A stretch of 64,000 nt of DNA from Ichthyophis bannanicus (lineage: Eukaryota; Chordata; Amphibia; Gymnophiona; Ichthyophiidae). The notes beneath the pieces were generated by a model. That model saw nothing but the letters and a program-made list of their open reading frames with translations, was not told where the DNA came from and made no database searches. The DNA is taken from positions 584,433,574-584,497,573 of the forward strand of contig CM066036.1 in assembly GCA_033557465.1 (NCBI GenBank), written 5' to 3'. This document shows positions 32,061 through 42,639 of the stretch, piece by piece. Each line of letters begins with the position of its first letter. Position 1 is the stretch's first letter. The translations under genes were made by a program, and so were the position numbers.

Positions 32061-33930
32061 TGAGAGATTTGAGATTGGGGTGCAGAAGAGACCCCTGGTC
32101 TTGAGAAAGAAGGTCGGGCTGCAACCCTAGAGGTAGTGGAGTGTCCACTGCTAGCTGAAGCAGAAGAGGGAACCAAGGTTGTCTCGGCCACCTGGGGGCT
32201 ACCAGAAGAACCGAGGCCTGGTCCTTTAGAATCTTGAACAGGGTTCGGGCCACCAGAGGCATGGGAGAAAATGCATATAGGAGGCCCTGGGACCATGAAA
32301 TTAGAAAAACATCTGCTGCTAGTCTCAGAGGATGCGGTTGCCTGGAGCAAAACCTGGGCAGTTGTCTGTTCAGGGGACTGGCAAAGAGGTCTATGGATGG
32401 AAGTCCCCATCTCAGAAAGACCTTCTGAACTACCAAGGGATGGAGCTGCCACTCGTGGGGCTGCAGAATCCTGCTCAACCTGTCTGCTAGGTAATTTTCC
32501 TGGCCAGGGAGATAAACCGCCTTGAGCAACATGTTGTGCTTGAGCGCAAACAAGCAAAGGTCCTGCACCTCCTGACAGAGGAGCCTGGACCCACTGCTTC
32601 CCTGTTTGTTCACATAAAACATGGCTACCTGATTGATTGGTGAGCCAGGGTTTGAGAGAAAGTATTGAGAGCTAAGCGAATAGCCCGCAGTTCCAGTAGA
32701 TTGATCTGCTGCTGGACCTCCCAGGGAGACCACAGGCCCTGGGTGCACTTGCCCAGACAGTGTGCACCACAGCCCTGCAGGGAGGCATCGATGGTCAATA
32801 CCACTGTGGACCCAGGTGACTGAAAAGGCATCCCTTTCAGTAAGTTGGGTGGATGCAGCCACCAACGTAGGGAGTGCAGGAATGGTCTGGACACCCTTAC
32901 TCTGTCGCTGAGGCTCCCTGTGGCCTGCGACCACTGATTTCTGAGACACCATTGCGCAGGCCTCATATGAAGCCTGGCATAGGGAGTCACATGTACTGCT
33001 GAAGCCATGTGGCCAAGAAGCCTCAGGCAGAGCCTTGCGGAGACCAGGGACCTGCTGAGAAACTGGTTTGCCAAGGTCCTCAGTCTTTGGGCTCTGTCCT
33101 CTGGCAAGAAAGCTTTTGCCTGCAGAGAGTCTAGCCTTGCCCCATGAACTCTAAGTTTTGGGAGGGGAGCAAAGTGGACTTTGCGAAGTTTATGACAAAC
33201 CCCAGATGTTGGAGTAAAGAATCGTTCGGAGGGTGGCTTACCTGGCCTCCTGGCACATCTGATCCCTGATGAGCCAGTCATCCAGATAGGGGAAGACAAA
33301 GATACCCTGATTCCTTAAGTAGGCCGCCACCACTGCCAGGCATTTGGTAAAGACCCTGGGGGCGGAGGTGAGGCCAAATGGCAGCACTCTGTACTGATAA
33401 TGGTTTCCTCCCACAATGAACCTGAGGTACTTTCTGTGGTCTGGATGAATGAGGATGTCAGTGTATGCATCCTTTAGATCTAAAGAGCATAGCCAATCTC
33501 CCTGCTGGAGGTAGGGCAGAAGTGTTCCAAGAGTAAGCATCTTGAACTTCTCCTTCTGTAAGAACTTGTGGAGATTTCTGAGGTCGAGAATAGGCCTGAG
33601 ATCCCCTGTTCTCTTTGGTACTAGGAAGTACCTGGAGTAGAAACCGTGACCTTGTAGGTGGGGAGGCACAGGCTCCACCGCCTGGTCTCGAAACAGACCC
33701 TGGAGCTCCTGCAGGAGGAGGGCTGTATGGAGAGGAGGCCTTGGAGGCTCTCCTGGAAAATAGGGAGGAGGCAACTGGTGAAAGTGAAGCAGGTAGCCCA
33801 TGTGGACTATGCTTAAGACCCAGTTGTCCCCTGTAATGAGTGGCCACCAGTGGGCAAAAAGGGCTAGGCGACCTCCTGTGCAGGGATGGGACAGCAGAGA
33901 CGGAGAGGCTATGCCTTGGGAGTCAAAACC
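32061..33930 (-). pseudogene. DIRS family I RT-RNase H-MT-like of copy I-d, frameshifted
   Basis: RT (33930-33238) has GGRLALFAHWWPLITGDNWV, RDQAVEPVPPHL, FYSRYFLVPKRT, DAYTDILIHPDH and FPYLDDWLIR. The frame then shifts (33299-32625: VVLTIDASLQGCGAHC and LELRAIRLAL) and shifts again near 32640. RNase H and the MT-like block continue with INQVAMFYVNKQG, LADRLSRILQ, SIDLFASPLNRQLPRFCSRQ and LYAFSPMP, ending AWKLQG. The TDN acid of RNase H is lost at the second shift. Confidence 0.85.
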
Positions 33931-35819
33931 CCCCACCCTGCAGAGTAGGAGCAGGAGCAGGAGCTGTGGGCTTGGGGGCCTTCTGCCTATGGGGCCCATG
34001 TCCCTGCCCCTTGGCCTGCTGACCCTGTAGGGGAGCGGGGGAGGCCTGGTAAGGTGGGAACTGTTTGTAGGCAGTCGCCTTCCTCAGGTAAAAGGACTTT
34101 TTACCCGAGCCCTTCTTCTTGTGTGAAGGGGCAGAAGTCTTTCAAGACAGCCTTGTCCTCGTGAGGTGCTCGGTCTCGAGCTCAGCAGCCTTCTCGGCCA
34201 TGGGCTTGCCAAAAAGGTTCTCACCTCGGCAAGGGACATCGACCAACTTGTGCTGAACCCATGGCTTGAGGTCCGATGACTGCAGCCATGCCTGGCGTAG
34301 AGCCGCATTGCCGGCAGCCGCAACACGGGCCGAGGCCTCAAAGCCATCGTAGTCCGCTCAGGACATGAACTTAGAGCATTCCCGGATCCCCGAAGACAAG
34401 GACTTGAACCTCTGCAAAGGTTCCCCGGAGAGATCAGCAGAGAACCCGGCAAGCTCCTTTGCCAGTTCCCGCAAGTACGTGCCCATGTACAGCTGGTAAG
34501 ACTGGACACGGCAAGCAAGCATCGAGCCCTGGAAGCACTTTCTACCGAACGCATGCAGGATCCGGGCCTCCCTGCCAGGGGGCACCGCGGAGTGCATCTT
34601 CTGACTTTTCAGACAATGCATGGCCGATTCCACTACCATGGAATGGTGCAGTAGCTGCGCCTTTTGAAACCCAGGGCTCTTACGGAGTCGATAAATGGAA
34701 TCAACCCGCCTGCTCAGAACCGGCGCCGAGGCCGGTGCCTGCCACATCCGGAAGAGGAGCCGTTCCAGCATCGGAGGAACCGGCACAGTAAAGGCCTCCT
34801 TCGGAGGAGAGTCATACAGGAGGGCCTCGAGATCTTCGGGATCCGCCAGGATCGCCAAAGCAGTGGCCATATCCCTCACGAACTCCGAGAACCGGGTATC
34901 CTCCGGAGGGGACCTACTCCGGGGTTCAGACTGCGGTGAGTCCGACGGGATGCACCGAGTCTTGAAGGTATTGGGGGACTCCTCATCCTCCGTCTCCCAG
35001 GCGGACTCGTCCGAAGAGGAGTTTGGCTCCGACCACACGGAGCCCGGCAGCACCCGCCCCGACACCGAAGGCACCGGCGTCGACGCCCTCGGTCCCGACC
35101 GGGAGGTCGAGGGTGACCGCAACCGAGGACGACCTCGAGCCTTCATGGTCTCGAGTATCGGCTCGGTCTCTGGGGTCAACTTCGATGGCCCGGTGGTCGG
35201 GGCAGATGCGCCAGCAAGGCTGGCCATCAGCACCCGCTGCTGATCCATGAAGGCAGACAGTCTGCACTCCAAGGCGGTCAGCTTGAGACCCAGCTCAGGA
35301 GACTCAGCAGCTACCGACTCGGGCCCTGGTGCGCCAGGCCCGACGTCGGATCCCTGGGAGGAGAGTCCTCGTGGACAACAGGACTTACGTGTCCAGCAGA
35401 CTCCGGTTCCACCCGAGGTACTTTTGACGGCTTCTCCTGTTCCACGGACCCGGGACGGCGGTCGGGGGTCCAAGACCTAGCCTTCGAGGAGTCAGGGACC
35501 TCCTCCAATGCCGCTTCTTCCTCTTTCGCTTCCGCTCGGGGGACCCCCTCTCCGAGGAACCCCAACGATGCTCGGGGTAAGACTCCCGAGACGTCGAGGC
35601 CTCAGATGAGGTCTGGGCCCAGCCAGAGGCCGAATCGGAGAAAAGCCTTTCCTTTTGGTGCTGACGACTTTGAAGTGCCTTAGTGGACATTTTTCCACAC
35701 GGTCCACAGATCTTAGGATCATGATCAGGACCGAGGCACCGAAGGCAGCAGTCGTGTGTGTCGGTGAGAGACATTAGTTTCTTACACCGATCACACTTCT
35801 TAAAACCACTAGAAGCCAT
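33931..35819 (-). pseudogene. DIRS family I Gag of copy I-d, frameshifted
   Basis: Starts MASSGFKKCDRCKKLMSLTD at 35819 with HDCCLRCLGPDH and CGPCGKMS. A frameshift near 35480 moves to a frame that runs to 34358, with ETEDEESPNTFKTR, RVDSIYRLRKSPGFQK and VQSYQLYMGTYLRELAKELA. The basic C-terminal tail (about 34130-33931) is again shifted. Confidence 0.8.
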
Positions 35820-36077
35820 CGAGGAGAAAAGAGTCCCCGTGAGGTCAAAGGACCGGCCTTCCAGGGAAAAGGAAAAAAAGGGCGCGAACGCCAGTCATGA
35901 AGGGCAAAAACTGAAAAAATAAGATCGGGCTCGATACCGGTGTACCGAACCCGGCGAGAAGGGGAACCGGCGTCGAACCAGAGAAAAACCCGCGAAGAAA
36001 TCGCAAGGAATTCACGAAAAAATCTAACTATTTTCCGGGGGAATTAGGACATACGTCCGACGGGCTCCACGTTAAAA

Positions 36078-36233
36078 GAGATACTGAGCAAGATGGCACC
36101 TTTAGGCAGGAAGGGGACCGCGCATGCGTGCGGTATTCCCAAAGGTTTTCATAGAAAGCTGGGGAGATGCTCCTCAGGGGCTCCATCGACGTCACCCATA
36201 TGTAAGGACTGACTTCCTGCTTGGTCCTGGAGA
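36078..36233 (-). repeat. 5' inverted terminal repeat of copy I-d
   Basis: AGATGGCACC, GCGCATGCGTG, CCCATATGTAAGGACTGACT and the end GGTCCTGGAGAA, as in other family I right ends. Confidence 0.85.
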
Positions 36234-36699
36234 AATCCCCTTTACCTCTTCAGCGGTGACAGCAGTCCTTTCTCCCCTCTCGCTGAATCGCTAAGCGGGA
36301 GCTGCTGCTTCAGGAGATCAAGGCCTGGAAGTCCTGCCGAGCGCAGCAACAACTCTCTCTTATCGTCTTTGGCTCACTAATGCTGGCAGACAATCACTTC
36401 TGCACATGCTGTGAGCCGCTTACCCCACCGATTCCTCACCCAAAACTGAGAGTTCGGAAACCGGAGTTTTTCCTCCCCCGAGGCACTCTCTCACTCTTTT
36501 CTTCCCGGCAAGGGGGGAGGGTGTAGCAGAGAGAGGGAGGGGGCACCTCAGCATCACCAACTCAAGGGAGAGAACTGAAGATTTACAGGAGAAAAAAAAT
36601 CAAACTAAATAAAAGGGAACAATGCCCACTTCCTTTGTTTTTTTTTTTTTTAAAGAACAGAAATCAATTGGGCTCCTAACTAACTATATCCTAACTCTC
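36234..36699 (-). other. Leader of II-a, second part
   Basis: Continuation of the II-a leader after I-d: C/T- and purine-rich, with a T-run at about 36638-36651. No gene recognised. Confidence 0.5.
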
Positions 36700-37209
36700 C
36701 TTAATTGCTACAAAGAGAGGCTACAAAGATTAGGGCTCTTCAACCTGGAAAAGAGACGGCTGAGGGGAGATATGATAGAGGTCTATAAATTAATGAATGG
36801 AGTGGAAGACGTAAACATAGATCAATTGTTTACGCTATCAGAATATAGAAAGACTAGGGGACATGTAATGAAACTACAAAGTAAACTATTCAAGACAAAT
36901 AAGAGAAAATATTTTTTCACTCAACGTGTAATCAAACTCTGGAATTTGTTACCGGAGGATGTAGTAAAAGCTGTTAGTGTAGCTGGCTTTAAAAAAGGGT
37001 TGGACAAGTTCCTGGAGAAAAGGTCCATAAACCATTATTAAAAAGGGACCCAGGATATCAATGCTTGACCCAATACAAGCATTGTGGAACCTGTGTCTCT
37101 TGGGGATACTGCTAGGTACGTATGACCTAGATTGGCCACTGCTGGAAACAGGATACTGGGCTTGATGGACCTTGGTCTGACCCAGTATGGCATATCTTAT
37201 GTTCTTATG
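36700..37209 (+). mobile_element. CR1 LINE 3' fragment
   Basis: Plus-strand CR1 tail. An open frame (to 37041) reads LGLFNLEKRRLRGDMIEVYK, KTRGHVMKLQSKLF and KYFFTQRVIKLWNLLPEDVV, the C-terminal ORF2 tail of CR1. The 3' end has CCCAGTATGGCATATCTTAT followed by GTTCTTATG, the usual CR1 terminus. The element is heavily 5'-truncated. Confidence 0.85.
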
Positions 37210-37405
37210 CTCCTCTAGTGAGCCTCGAACCTCCAGGCTCACTGATCCTCCAGCTGCTTGGAGACTGAGAAAACTGGAGTGAGGAGGATTTTCCTGTGCT
37301 TATATATCAGTGTTGTCACAAGAGTGACGTTCTCAGTCTCCAAGCTGCTGGAGGAGGAGCACAACCACAGAGGTTTGGGACTAGACTGGAGGGACGATAA
37401 GGAAC
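37210..37405 (-). repeat. 5' inverted terminal repeat of copy II-a
   Basis: Inverse of 19160-19350: GAGTGAGGAGG, CACAAGAGTGACGTTCTCAG, CCAAGCTGCTGGAGGAGGAG, and the end ACTGGAGGGACGATAAGGAA. Confidence 0.85.
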
Positions 37406-37439
37406 AACGTTTTCCAGGAAGAAGCCAGATGAACATCTG

Positions 37440-37619
37440 AAAGGCTCCGCAGAAAAAAAGGAGACAGCAAGATGGCACCCTTTGCAGAGGGGACCATGCT
37501 TGCGTGGTGGCATCTCCCAAAGGCTTTCTTTGAAAGCTGGGGGGATGCTTCCGTGAGGGCTCTGTCGGTGCCTACATCACCCATATGAGAGGACAGACTT
37601 CCTGCTTGTTTCCGGAGAA
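37440..37619 (-). repeat. 5' inverted terminal repeat of copy I-b
   Basis: Partner of 14985-15175, 22 kb away: CAAGATGGCACCC, CCCAAAGGCTTTCTTTGAAA, TCACCCATATGAGAGGACAG and the end TGTTTCCGGAGAAG. It shares the CCGGAGAA variant with the I-b ICR (TTCTCCGGGAAC). Confidence 0.85.
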
Positions 37620-38439
37620 GTAGATATTGTCTTACCTCCTCCTGGCTTGGTGTCCTTTGTTGCTTTAACAATTGCCACTGGCCAACAACAAGGGAGTGTG
37701 TGCCAGAGTGGATTTTGGACCTCCCAGCCTCACATTTGACAAGCACTGTGAGAGAGGGAGAATGGAAGGAGAGCTGAGACCCTCATTTCACAAGTACTGC
37801 AAGAGAATGGGAGGGAAGATGGAGTGTCAGCCACCAGCTTTACTTTTTACATTCAGGGAAGGAGAATGATAAGGCATCTAGTAGAGAAAAGGTTTGAGAG
37901 GCACTGATTTTCAGTCAAGGCTGAGTGGTCTAAGCCTATATTTAGGGGAATTCTCTGCTTAAGATGTTAACTGTTTAGATTAGGTGCTCAGGTTAGGCTA
38001 AACACTGACCAGAATACCATGTAATGTTACTTTAAATTGACTTCTCAATAGACAACATGACACATTTTGTCCATTTATAATGCTAATATTCACCTCTTTA
38101 AACTGAATATGGAGGTGATTTTAATGGATCAGTCTGGTTTACTTTTTCTTTCTCTTTTGCTTGCTTTTGAATAGTTTCTAGCTGCCAGTACCTTTCCTAT
38201 CTCTTTACAAATGTTGCTCAAAAATTGCCTTATATGCAGTCAGTGCTTAACCTGGTTCCTTGAAAATTGCTTAACAGTCTGTTTATGTACGTTTCTATTG
38301 TCTCCGAGACAGAGATGCCAAGTCACATTCACTTGAAGGCTCTGTCAGTCATACTCTGAGCCCCTTATCTCAAGCATTAGTCAAAGTGCCAGCACATTGA
38401 TCCTGATTATTACTGTCATAAGAAGCAAGCCTAAGAGAA
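37620..38439. other. No feature recognised
   Basis: Apparently unique or very old sequence without long open frames, splice-gene signals or recognisable repeats. Confidence 0.5.
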
Positions 38440-38895
38440 GAAAAACCGAGGGCCTGTGTAAATGCCTTAAATGGGGATATTCAACAACACTTACACAGTT
38501 AGTGCAGTTGAATATCCCCATCTAAGTCCCCTATGCACCCCGATGCTATCCGGTTATCATTGGAGCATGTTGGGGGTGTTCCGGGGCGGAGTGGAGGTGG
38601 AGACTGTCATAACTGGGCAGCAGCGATATTGCATGCTGCCCAGTTAGTGATTTGCACCTTAAAGATAAAATAAATAAGGCACAGGAGCTAACTGGGCAGC
38701 ATGCAATATTGCTGCTACCTGGTTAGCTACTGCAGCTTCCAGTGTCTGCAGCGATCCCCAGATATCCAATGCCAGGGCCGCATATGACCACAGCACTGAA
38801 TATCTGGGGTTAAGGGTCGGCTAGCCCGGCTATGTGCCATAGGGGCGCATAGCCTGCCCAACTCAGTATCGGGCCCCGAGTGTCCAGCCAGTAGG
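38440..38895. repeat. Non-autonomous element with nested inverted repeats
   Basis: GGGGATATTCAA and TTGAATATCCCC form a hairpin at about 38473-38520. A second inverted pair of about 37 bp (CTGGGCAGCAGCGATATTGC... and its inverse) lies at about 38612-38648 and 38689-38725. The right part is shared with 14825-14984. No coding capacity. Ends are not defined. Confidence 0.55.
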
Positions 38896-39689
38896 AAGAA
38901 TCTGATCTCAGCTTCCTGCATACTATCGTCTCCTGAACCATCCCTTTTTCCTCTACTTACAAGTACAGGTGCTATGAAACCTATGTATATTCTTTTAGCT
39001 ACTGAATAGACAACAATTTTCAGAGAATTTACTCATATTGCCTCCACAATTTCTGTATCCTTACAGAGCTCCAAAGAAAAGAAATATAATTTTATACTGA
39101 TTTTTTTTTTCATTTTAAAAGCAGTACTACATTTAAATCTTTCTAGATTATACTGTGGATGCACCATCTGAAAAAATCTCACTCTCTGGACTTCAATCTC
39201 ATTCCTTGGGATGCTTGACTCTTGGCATGTCTGTAGAAAAGTATTGATACAACAAAGGAATTACCTAACTGTAGCTACGGGAAAAAATGTTCACATTTTC
39301 AGCCTTTTTTTAAATAGCTGCTTAAAGGAAAAGCTTTGGACTGTATTGGAGTACCATGCCTGGGCTGTGGTACTTAACAGCTGCCCAGCAGGGATCTCTG
39401 ACTGAGAAGGTCAAACAAAGGAAAAAAAAAAAAAAAAAGGTTCTCCTTGGACAAGGAGGAGGAGTCAGCCACACCAGGTGACATCGTCCTACAGCACTGA
39501 GGACGGAAGTGCTTTCCAGAACCCAGAAAGGAAGACTTTTCTGGGCATGTGCTAAGAGGCTCTGGCCCACTCCTATCTAGCCCAGTCTCAATTCTTTTGC
39601 TTGCCAGCAAGACGGATCTTCTGCTCTCTCCCACAAAGAAAAAAGAACGATACAAGATATCAGGAAAGGATTTGAAAGACCCTGAGAAG
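38896..39689. other. Unassigned sequence, possibly including the family IV leader
   Basis: No gene. An A-run lies at about 39421-39438. The part from about 39440 may be the leader of the family IV DIRS Gag that starts near 39694, but no terminal repeat could be matched. Confidence 0.4.
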
Positions 39690-40840
39690 AAGAAATGATC
39701 AGCAACAACATACCCAAGCCAGGTTTCAAAACGTGTCCAGGTTGCGGGAGAAAAATAGCAATTCGGATACCTATGAACTGTGCATCCACTGCCTCGGATA
39801 AGTCATAAGGTGGAAGATTGTGATCACTGCGCAAAAATGTCCCCCCGAGTTCGGAAATCATGCAGCCATGCTCTTCGGGACTTTGCTGAACTCACTGCGG
39901 GTCCGGAGCCCTCTAGGAATTACCAGAATCCAGCTCATAGGGGTAACAGCACAAAGGCCCGGGATGTGCCTGCCCAGGCATCCATCTCCAGCCAGGGGCT
40001 CCTGGGACCCTCCTCTGCCATATGCTCCCGTCTGGCAGCCCCGGGGACCAGCCAAGACCCTCCAGCCCCTGCGGCCTCCACGTGCTTTCCCAGCCATGCT
40101 GCACTGCATAATGGCACTGGCGGTAGCTTCGCCCCCTGGAGCTGATTGGTGGATGCCTCGCTGACACTCTCCTACATCACTCTGCTGACTCCACCACCGC
40201 AGCAGCTATTGGCCGGCACTGAAGGGAATCACTCAGCTCTCACCAGTGCAGAAGGGATTCTCCCAGCTCTTACCCAAGTTCTCACAGCAGTGAAAGGGAT
40301 CACTGGCACAGACACTGGGACCATTGCCGGGACCGCTAGAGAAGCAGCAAGAACCGATGAAGGCATTGGCACGTCAGGGGCCCCTACAAAAGCGGCAGTG
40401 ATAGCCCTGGGACCTGCAAACATCAGCGCAGGCACAGGTCTTACTCTGAGAACACAGACAGCTCCAGCTCTCACGCCCCTCCACGGAAGTGCTGTAAGCA
40501 ATGCACCAGTAAGGATCAGGAACCAAGGAGACCAGCAAGCATCCTGCAGCAGATTTAATGCCCCTTACAGCTACAACACTTGCAGTCCCTTTGACCAGAC
40601 ACCATCACACCCACAGGCCCCGATGATATCAGCAAGAAGGTGTTCCAAGGGGCCATGCTTGGATCTCATATAGCAGCAGATCAGTTCCAGCACGCCCTAT
40701 TCCAGGACTCCCTGCTTGAGAATCTCAAAAACACGGAGGCAGCCCTGCCCCCGGAGTCGCAAGCGGCCACCTCTGCAGCCTTGGCGGACCTCAAGGAATG
40801 CACAAAATATCTAGTGCAGGCATCCTTTGACGCTTTAGAC

Positions 40841-41034
40841 CAGAGGTTCCCAACTCCAGTCCTGGAGGGCCAAACACCATTCAGGTTTTCAGGCTGTCCC
40901 TAATGAATATGCATGAGATACATTTGAATACAATGGGGGCAGTGCATGCAAATGCATCTCATGCGTATTTATTAGGGACAGCCTGAAAACCTGAATGGTA
41001 TTTGGCCCTCCAGGACTGGAGTTGGGAACCTCTG
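40841..41034. mobile_element. hAT-type palindromic MITE, 194 bp
   Basis: The ends CAGAGGTTCCCAACTCCAGT and its inverse extend inward over most of the element. A perfect 8-bp target duplication CTTTAGAC flanks it (40833-40840 and 41035-41042). TIRs starting CAG and 8-bp duplications are hAT hallmarks. It is related to 61240-61427. Confidence 0.9.
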
Positions 41035-41130
41035 CTTTAGACACTGCCGCCCGCTCAGCTGGGACTGCCATCTCTGTCCGGCGCCCTAGCCTGGCTCCGA
41101 GCTTTGGGGCTGTGAGAGGAGGACTGGAGT

Positions 41131-41285
41131 GGAGGAGTGGCCTAGTGGTTGGGGCAAGGTACTTCAGGCCGGAAGGTAGGGGATTCAAATCCCACTAGAG
41201 GACAGCAACCTTGGGCCGGAAGGACTGGGGTTTCTAATCCCACAGGTGCTCCTTGTGGTCTTGGGCAAGCCACTTAACCCTCCAT
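41131..41285 (+). mobile_element. tRNA-derived SINE, MIR-like
   Basis: GGAGTGGCCTAGTGGTT (A-box region) and GGGATTCAAATCCC (B-box region) at tRNA-like spacing. A MIR-like tail follows (GGTCTTGGGCAAGCCACTTA). Confidence 0.75.
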
Positions 41286-42225
41286 AGCCCATGTTCCCTG
41301 TAAATAGTTATCTCCAAGTTAGATATGATATGAAAACCCATATATCCAACATAGTCAGAGCCATATATTTCAAAATCCGGTCACTCAGACACCTGCAATC
41401 CCTTCTAAGCCCTGAAGACTTCCGAACAATATACCAAGCCCTGATCTTGCCACACTTTGACTTTGCCAACGCCATTCTCCAAGGTCTCCCTCAATCAACG
41501 CTCAATCCGTTGCAACTTGCCATGAATGCCGCAGCCAGAGTCTTAGTAGGAGCAGCAAGATGCGACCATATAACGCCTATCCTAATACAACTTCATTGGC
41601 TTCCCATACAAGGAAGGCTTGCATTCAAATCTTTGTTACTCACTTTCAAATCCATCCATGGCATTACCTCCCCCTCATTAACCGACATCATCCAACCCAT
41701 TCCTCCCAACAGAATAAGGAGAACCCCATCAACAAATGCGCTAGTAGTACCAAAGGCTTCAACAAAGTACACAACCGCAACATCTAACAGGGCATTCAGT
41801 ATCTATGCCCCAAAATGTTGGAACGCATTACCACCAGGCATCCGTGCGATTACTGACTTAACACAATTCAGAAAGGCTCTCAAATTCCATTTATTTACTC
41901 AGTACTACCAGATTAACCCAACCCCTACATAATTGCCTCTCCCTTACCTCCTCAAGTTAACATATCAACCCTATCGTACACATGTACACCCTAAATTCTC
42001 AGACTCGATCTCATTGTACATATGTAATTAGTTCAGTTTGCATTCCCTGTGTTATCCAAGTTGTAACTCCTGTTCTCTGTAAAGCATAAACATGTTATCC
42101 AAGTTGTTACTCCTGTTCTATGTGAAGCCAAGCAGTTTGTTATGGTCATTTTGTTGTATGTAAACCGCGCTGACAATAGTGCGGTATATAAGAAATTGTA
42201 ATAAATAAATAAATAAATAAATAGT
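41286..42225 (+). mobile_element. L2 LINE, 5'-truncated
   Basis: Plus-strand L2. An open stretch (41291-41932) encodes the RT C-terminal region: FKIRSLRHLQSLLSPEDFRT, LPHFDFANAILQGLPQST, MNAAARVLVGAARCDHITPI, TSNRAFSIYAPKCWNALPPG and FRKALKFHLFTQYY. The catalytic RT core is missing. The 3' end has AACCGCGCTGAC and GCGGTATATAAG followed by AATAAATAAATAAATAAAT. Confidence 0.85.
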
Positions 42226-42290
42226 GCCCTGTTCAATGTAAACTGCACTGATGCAGAATAGCGCGGTATATAAGAGAATATGAATAAATA
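42226..42290 (+). mobile_element. Second L2 3' tail
   Basis: AATGTAAACTGCACTGATGC and GCGCGGTATATAAGAG followed by AATAAATAAAT. It repeats the L2 terminus immediately downstream of the first. Confidence 0.7.
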
Positions 42291-42639
42291 AATGCTCACA
42301 ACCGCATCGCCGATGGTCCTTGCACAGGGGATGCTCTTGTCGGCAACAAGGTCCAGGACACAGTTAACGACATGAAGGAGCCCTGTACCATCTTGCAGAT
42401 CCTTGCAGAAGAGGGCCTGGAATACGGAAACAACCATAGGAAAGGGAGCTACCACTGCAAGAAGCCGTACTCCTCCAAACGGCCTCACTTCTACAACAAG
42501 TGGCTGGCCCCATGGTACAGACAGCAGCAGTACCAGATGCCGTACAAACAGGAACACTGCCAAAAGGACCGAAAACCGAAAAAGCAGACTGCCCCCTCCG
42601 CAACAAAGGGCATCCCCTCCTTTTGATACTGTAACCCCA

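Larger units (their letters stand above)
30523..36233 (-). mobile_element. DIRS family I copy I-d, full length, inside the II-a leader
   Basis: Second family I copy in II-a, 5.7 kb, with both terminal repeats (30523-30705 and 36078-36233), ICR, YR, RT-RNase H-MT-like and Gag. The II-a leader continues on both sides. RT and Gag carry several frameshifts. The recombinase keeps its catalytic residues but has one stop. Confidence 0.9.
19160..37405 (-). mobile_element. DIRS family II copy II-a, carrying two family I copies
   Basis: Family II element with left end GAAATTAGACTTACCTGCTA (19162) and right end ...GGGACGATAAGGAA (37405). The two repeats are inverses, sharing the segment around CTCCAGCAGCTTGGAGACTG. 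Its own sequence is about 6 kb: ICR, YR, RT-RNase H-MT-like, Gag and leader. Interruptions are I-c (22256-28031, inside RT), a LINE tail (29217-29425, inside Gag), I-d (30523-36233, leader) and a CR1 fragment (about 36700-37209). Reading resumes correctly across the I-c junction. Confidence 0.85.
14985..37619 (-). mobile_element. DIRS family I copy I-b, outer shell of the large nest
   Basis: This family I copy starts with its left terminal repeat and ICR (14985-15341) and ends with the matching right repeat at 37440-37619. Its own sequence is about 3.3 kb: YR (split by an L2), Gag and leader. The leader is interrupted by family II-a at 19160-37405. The leader text resumes across the insertion: sequence before 19160 and after 37405 together matches other family I leaders. 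An internal deletion removed RT-RNase H. Confidence 0.85.
39694..42626 (+). pseudogene. DIRS family IV Gag, broken and interrupted
   Basis: The N-terminus reads KPGFKTCPGCGRKIAIR, then in a neighbouring frame HKVEDCDHCAKMSPRVRKSC. The spacing parallels family I (CxxC, HxxxxC, CxxCxKMS). A long Ser/Thr/Ala-rich region follows. The conserved Gag block is seen at 40640-40840 (VFQGAMLGSHIAADQFQHAL and LKECTKYLVQASFDAL). After the inserted repeats, the basic C-terminus resumes (about 42372-42626) with HFYNKWLAPWYRQQQYQMPY and ends KGIPSF. Many stops and shifts. Confidence 0.7.

Noticed and set aside
36622..37041. A host gene with the 139-codon frame
   Set aside because: The text matches the CR1 ORF2 C-terminus and is followed by a CR1 3' end; upstream is DIRS leader.
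37620..38439. Exon or regulatory element in the repeat-poor stretch
   Set aside because: No open frame, splice pattern or conserved motif could be supported by eye; conservation data would be needed.
40146..40673. 175-codon Thr/Ala-rich frame
   Set aside because: Lies inside the decayed family IV Gag and has no motif of its own. Better explained as the linker region of Gag.
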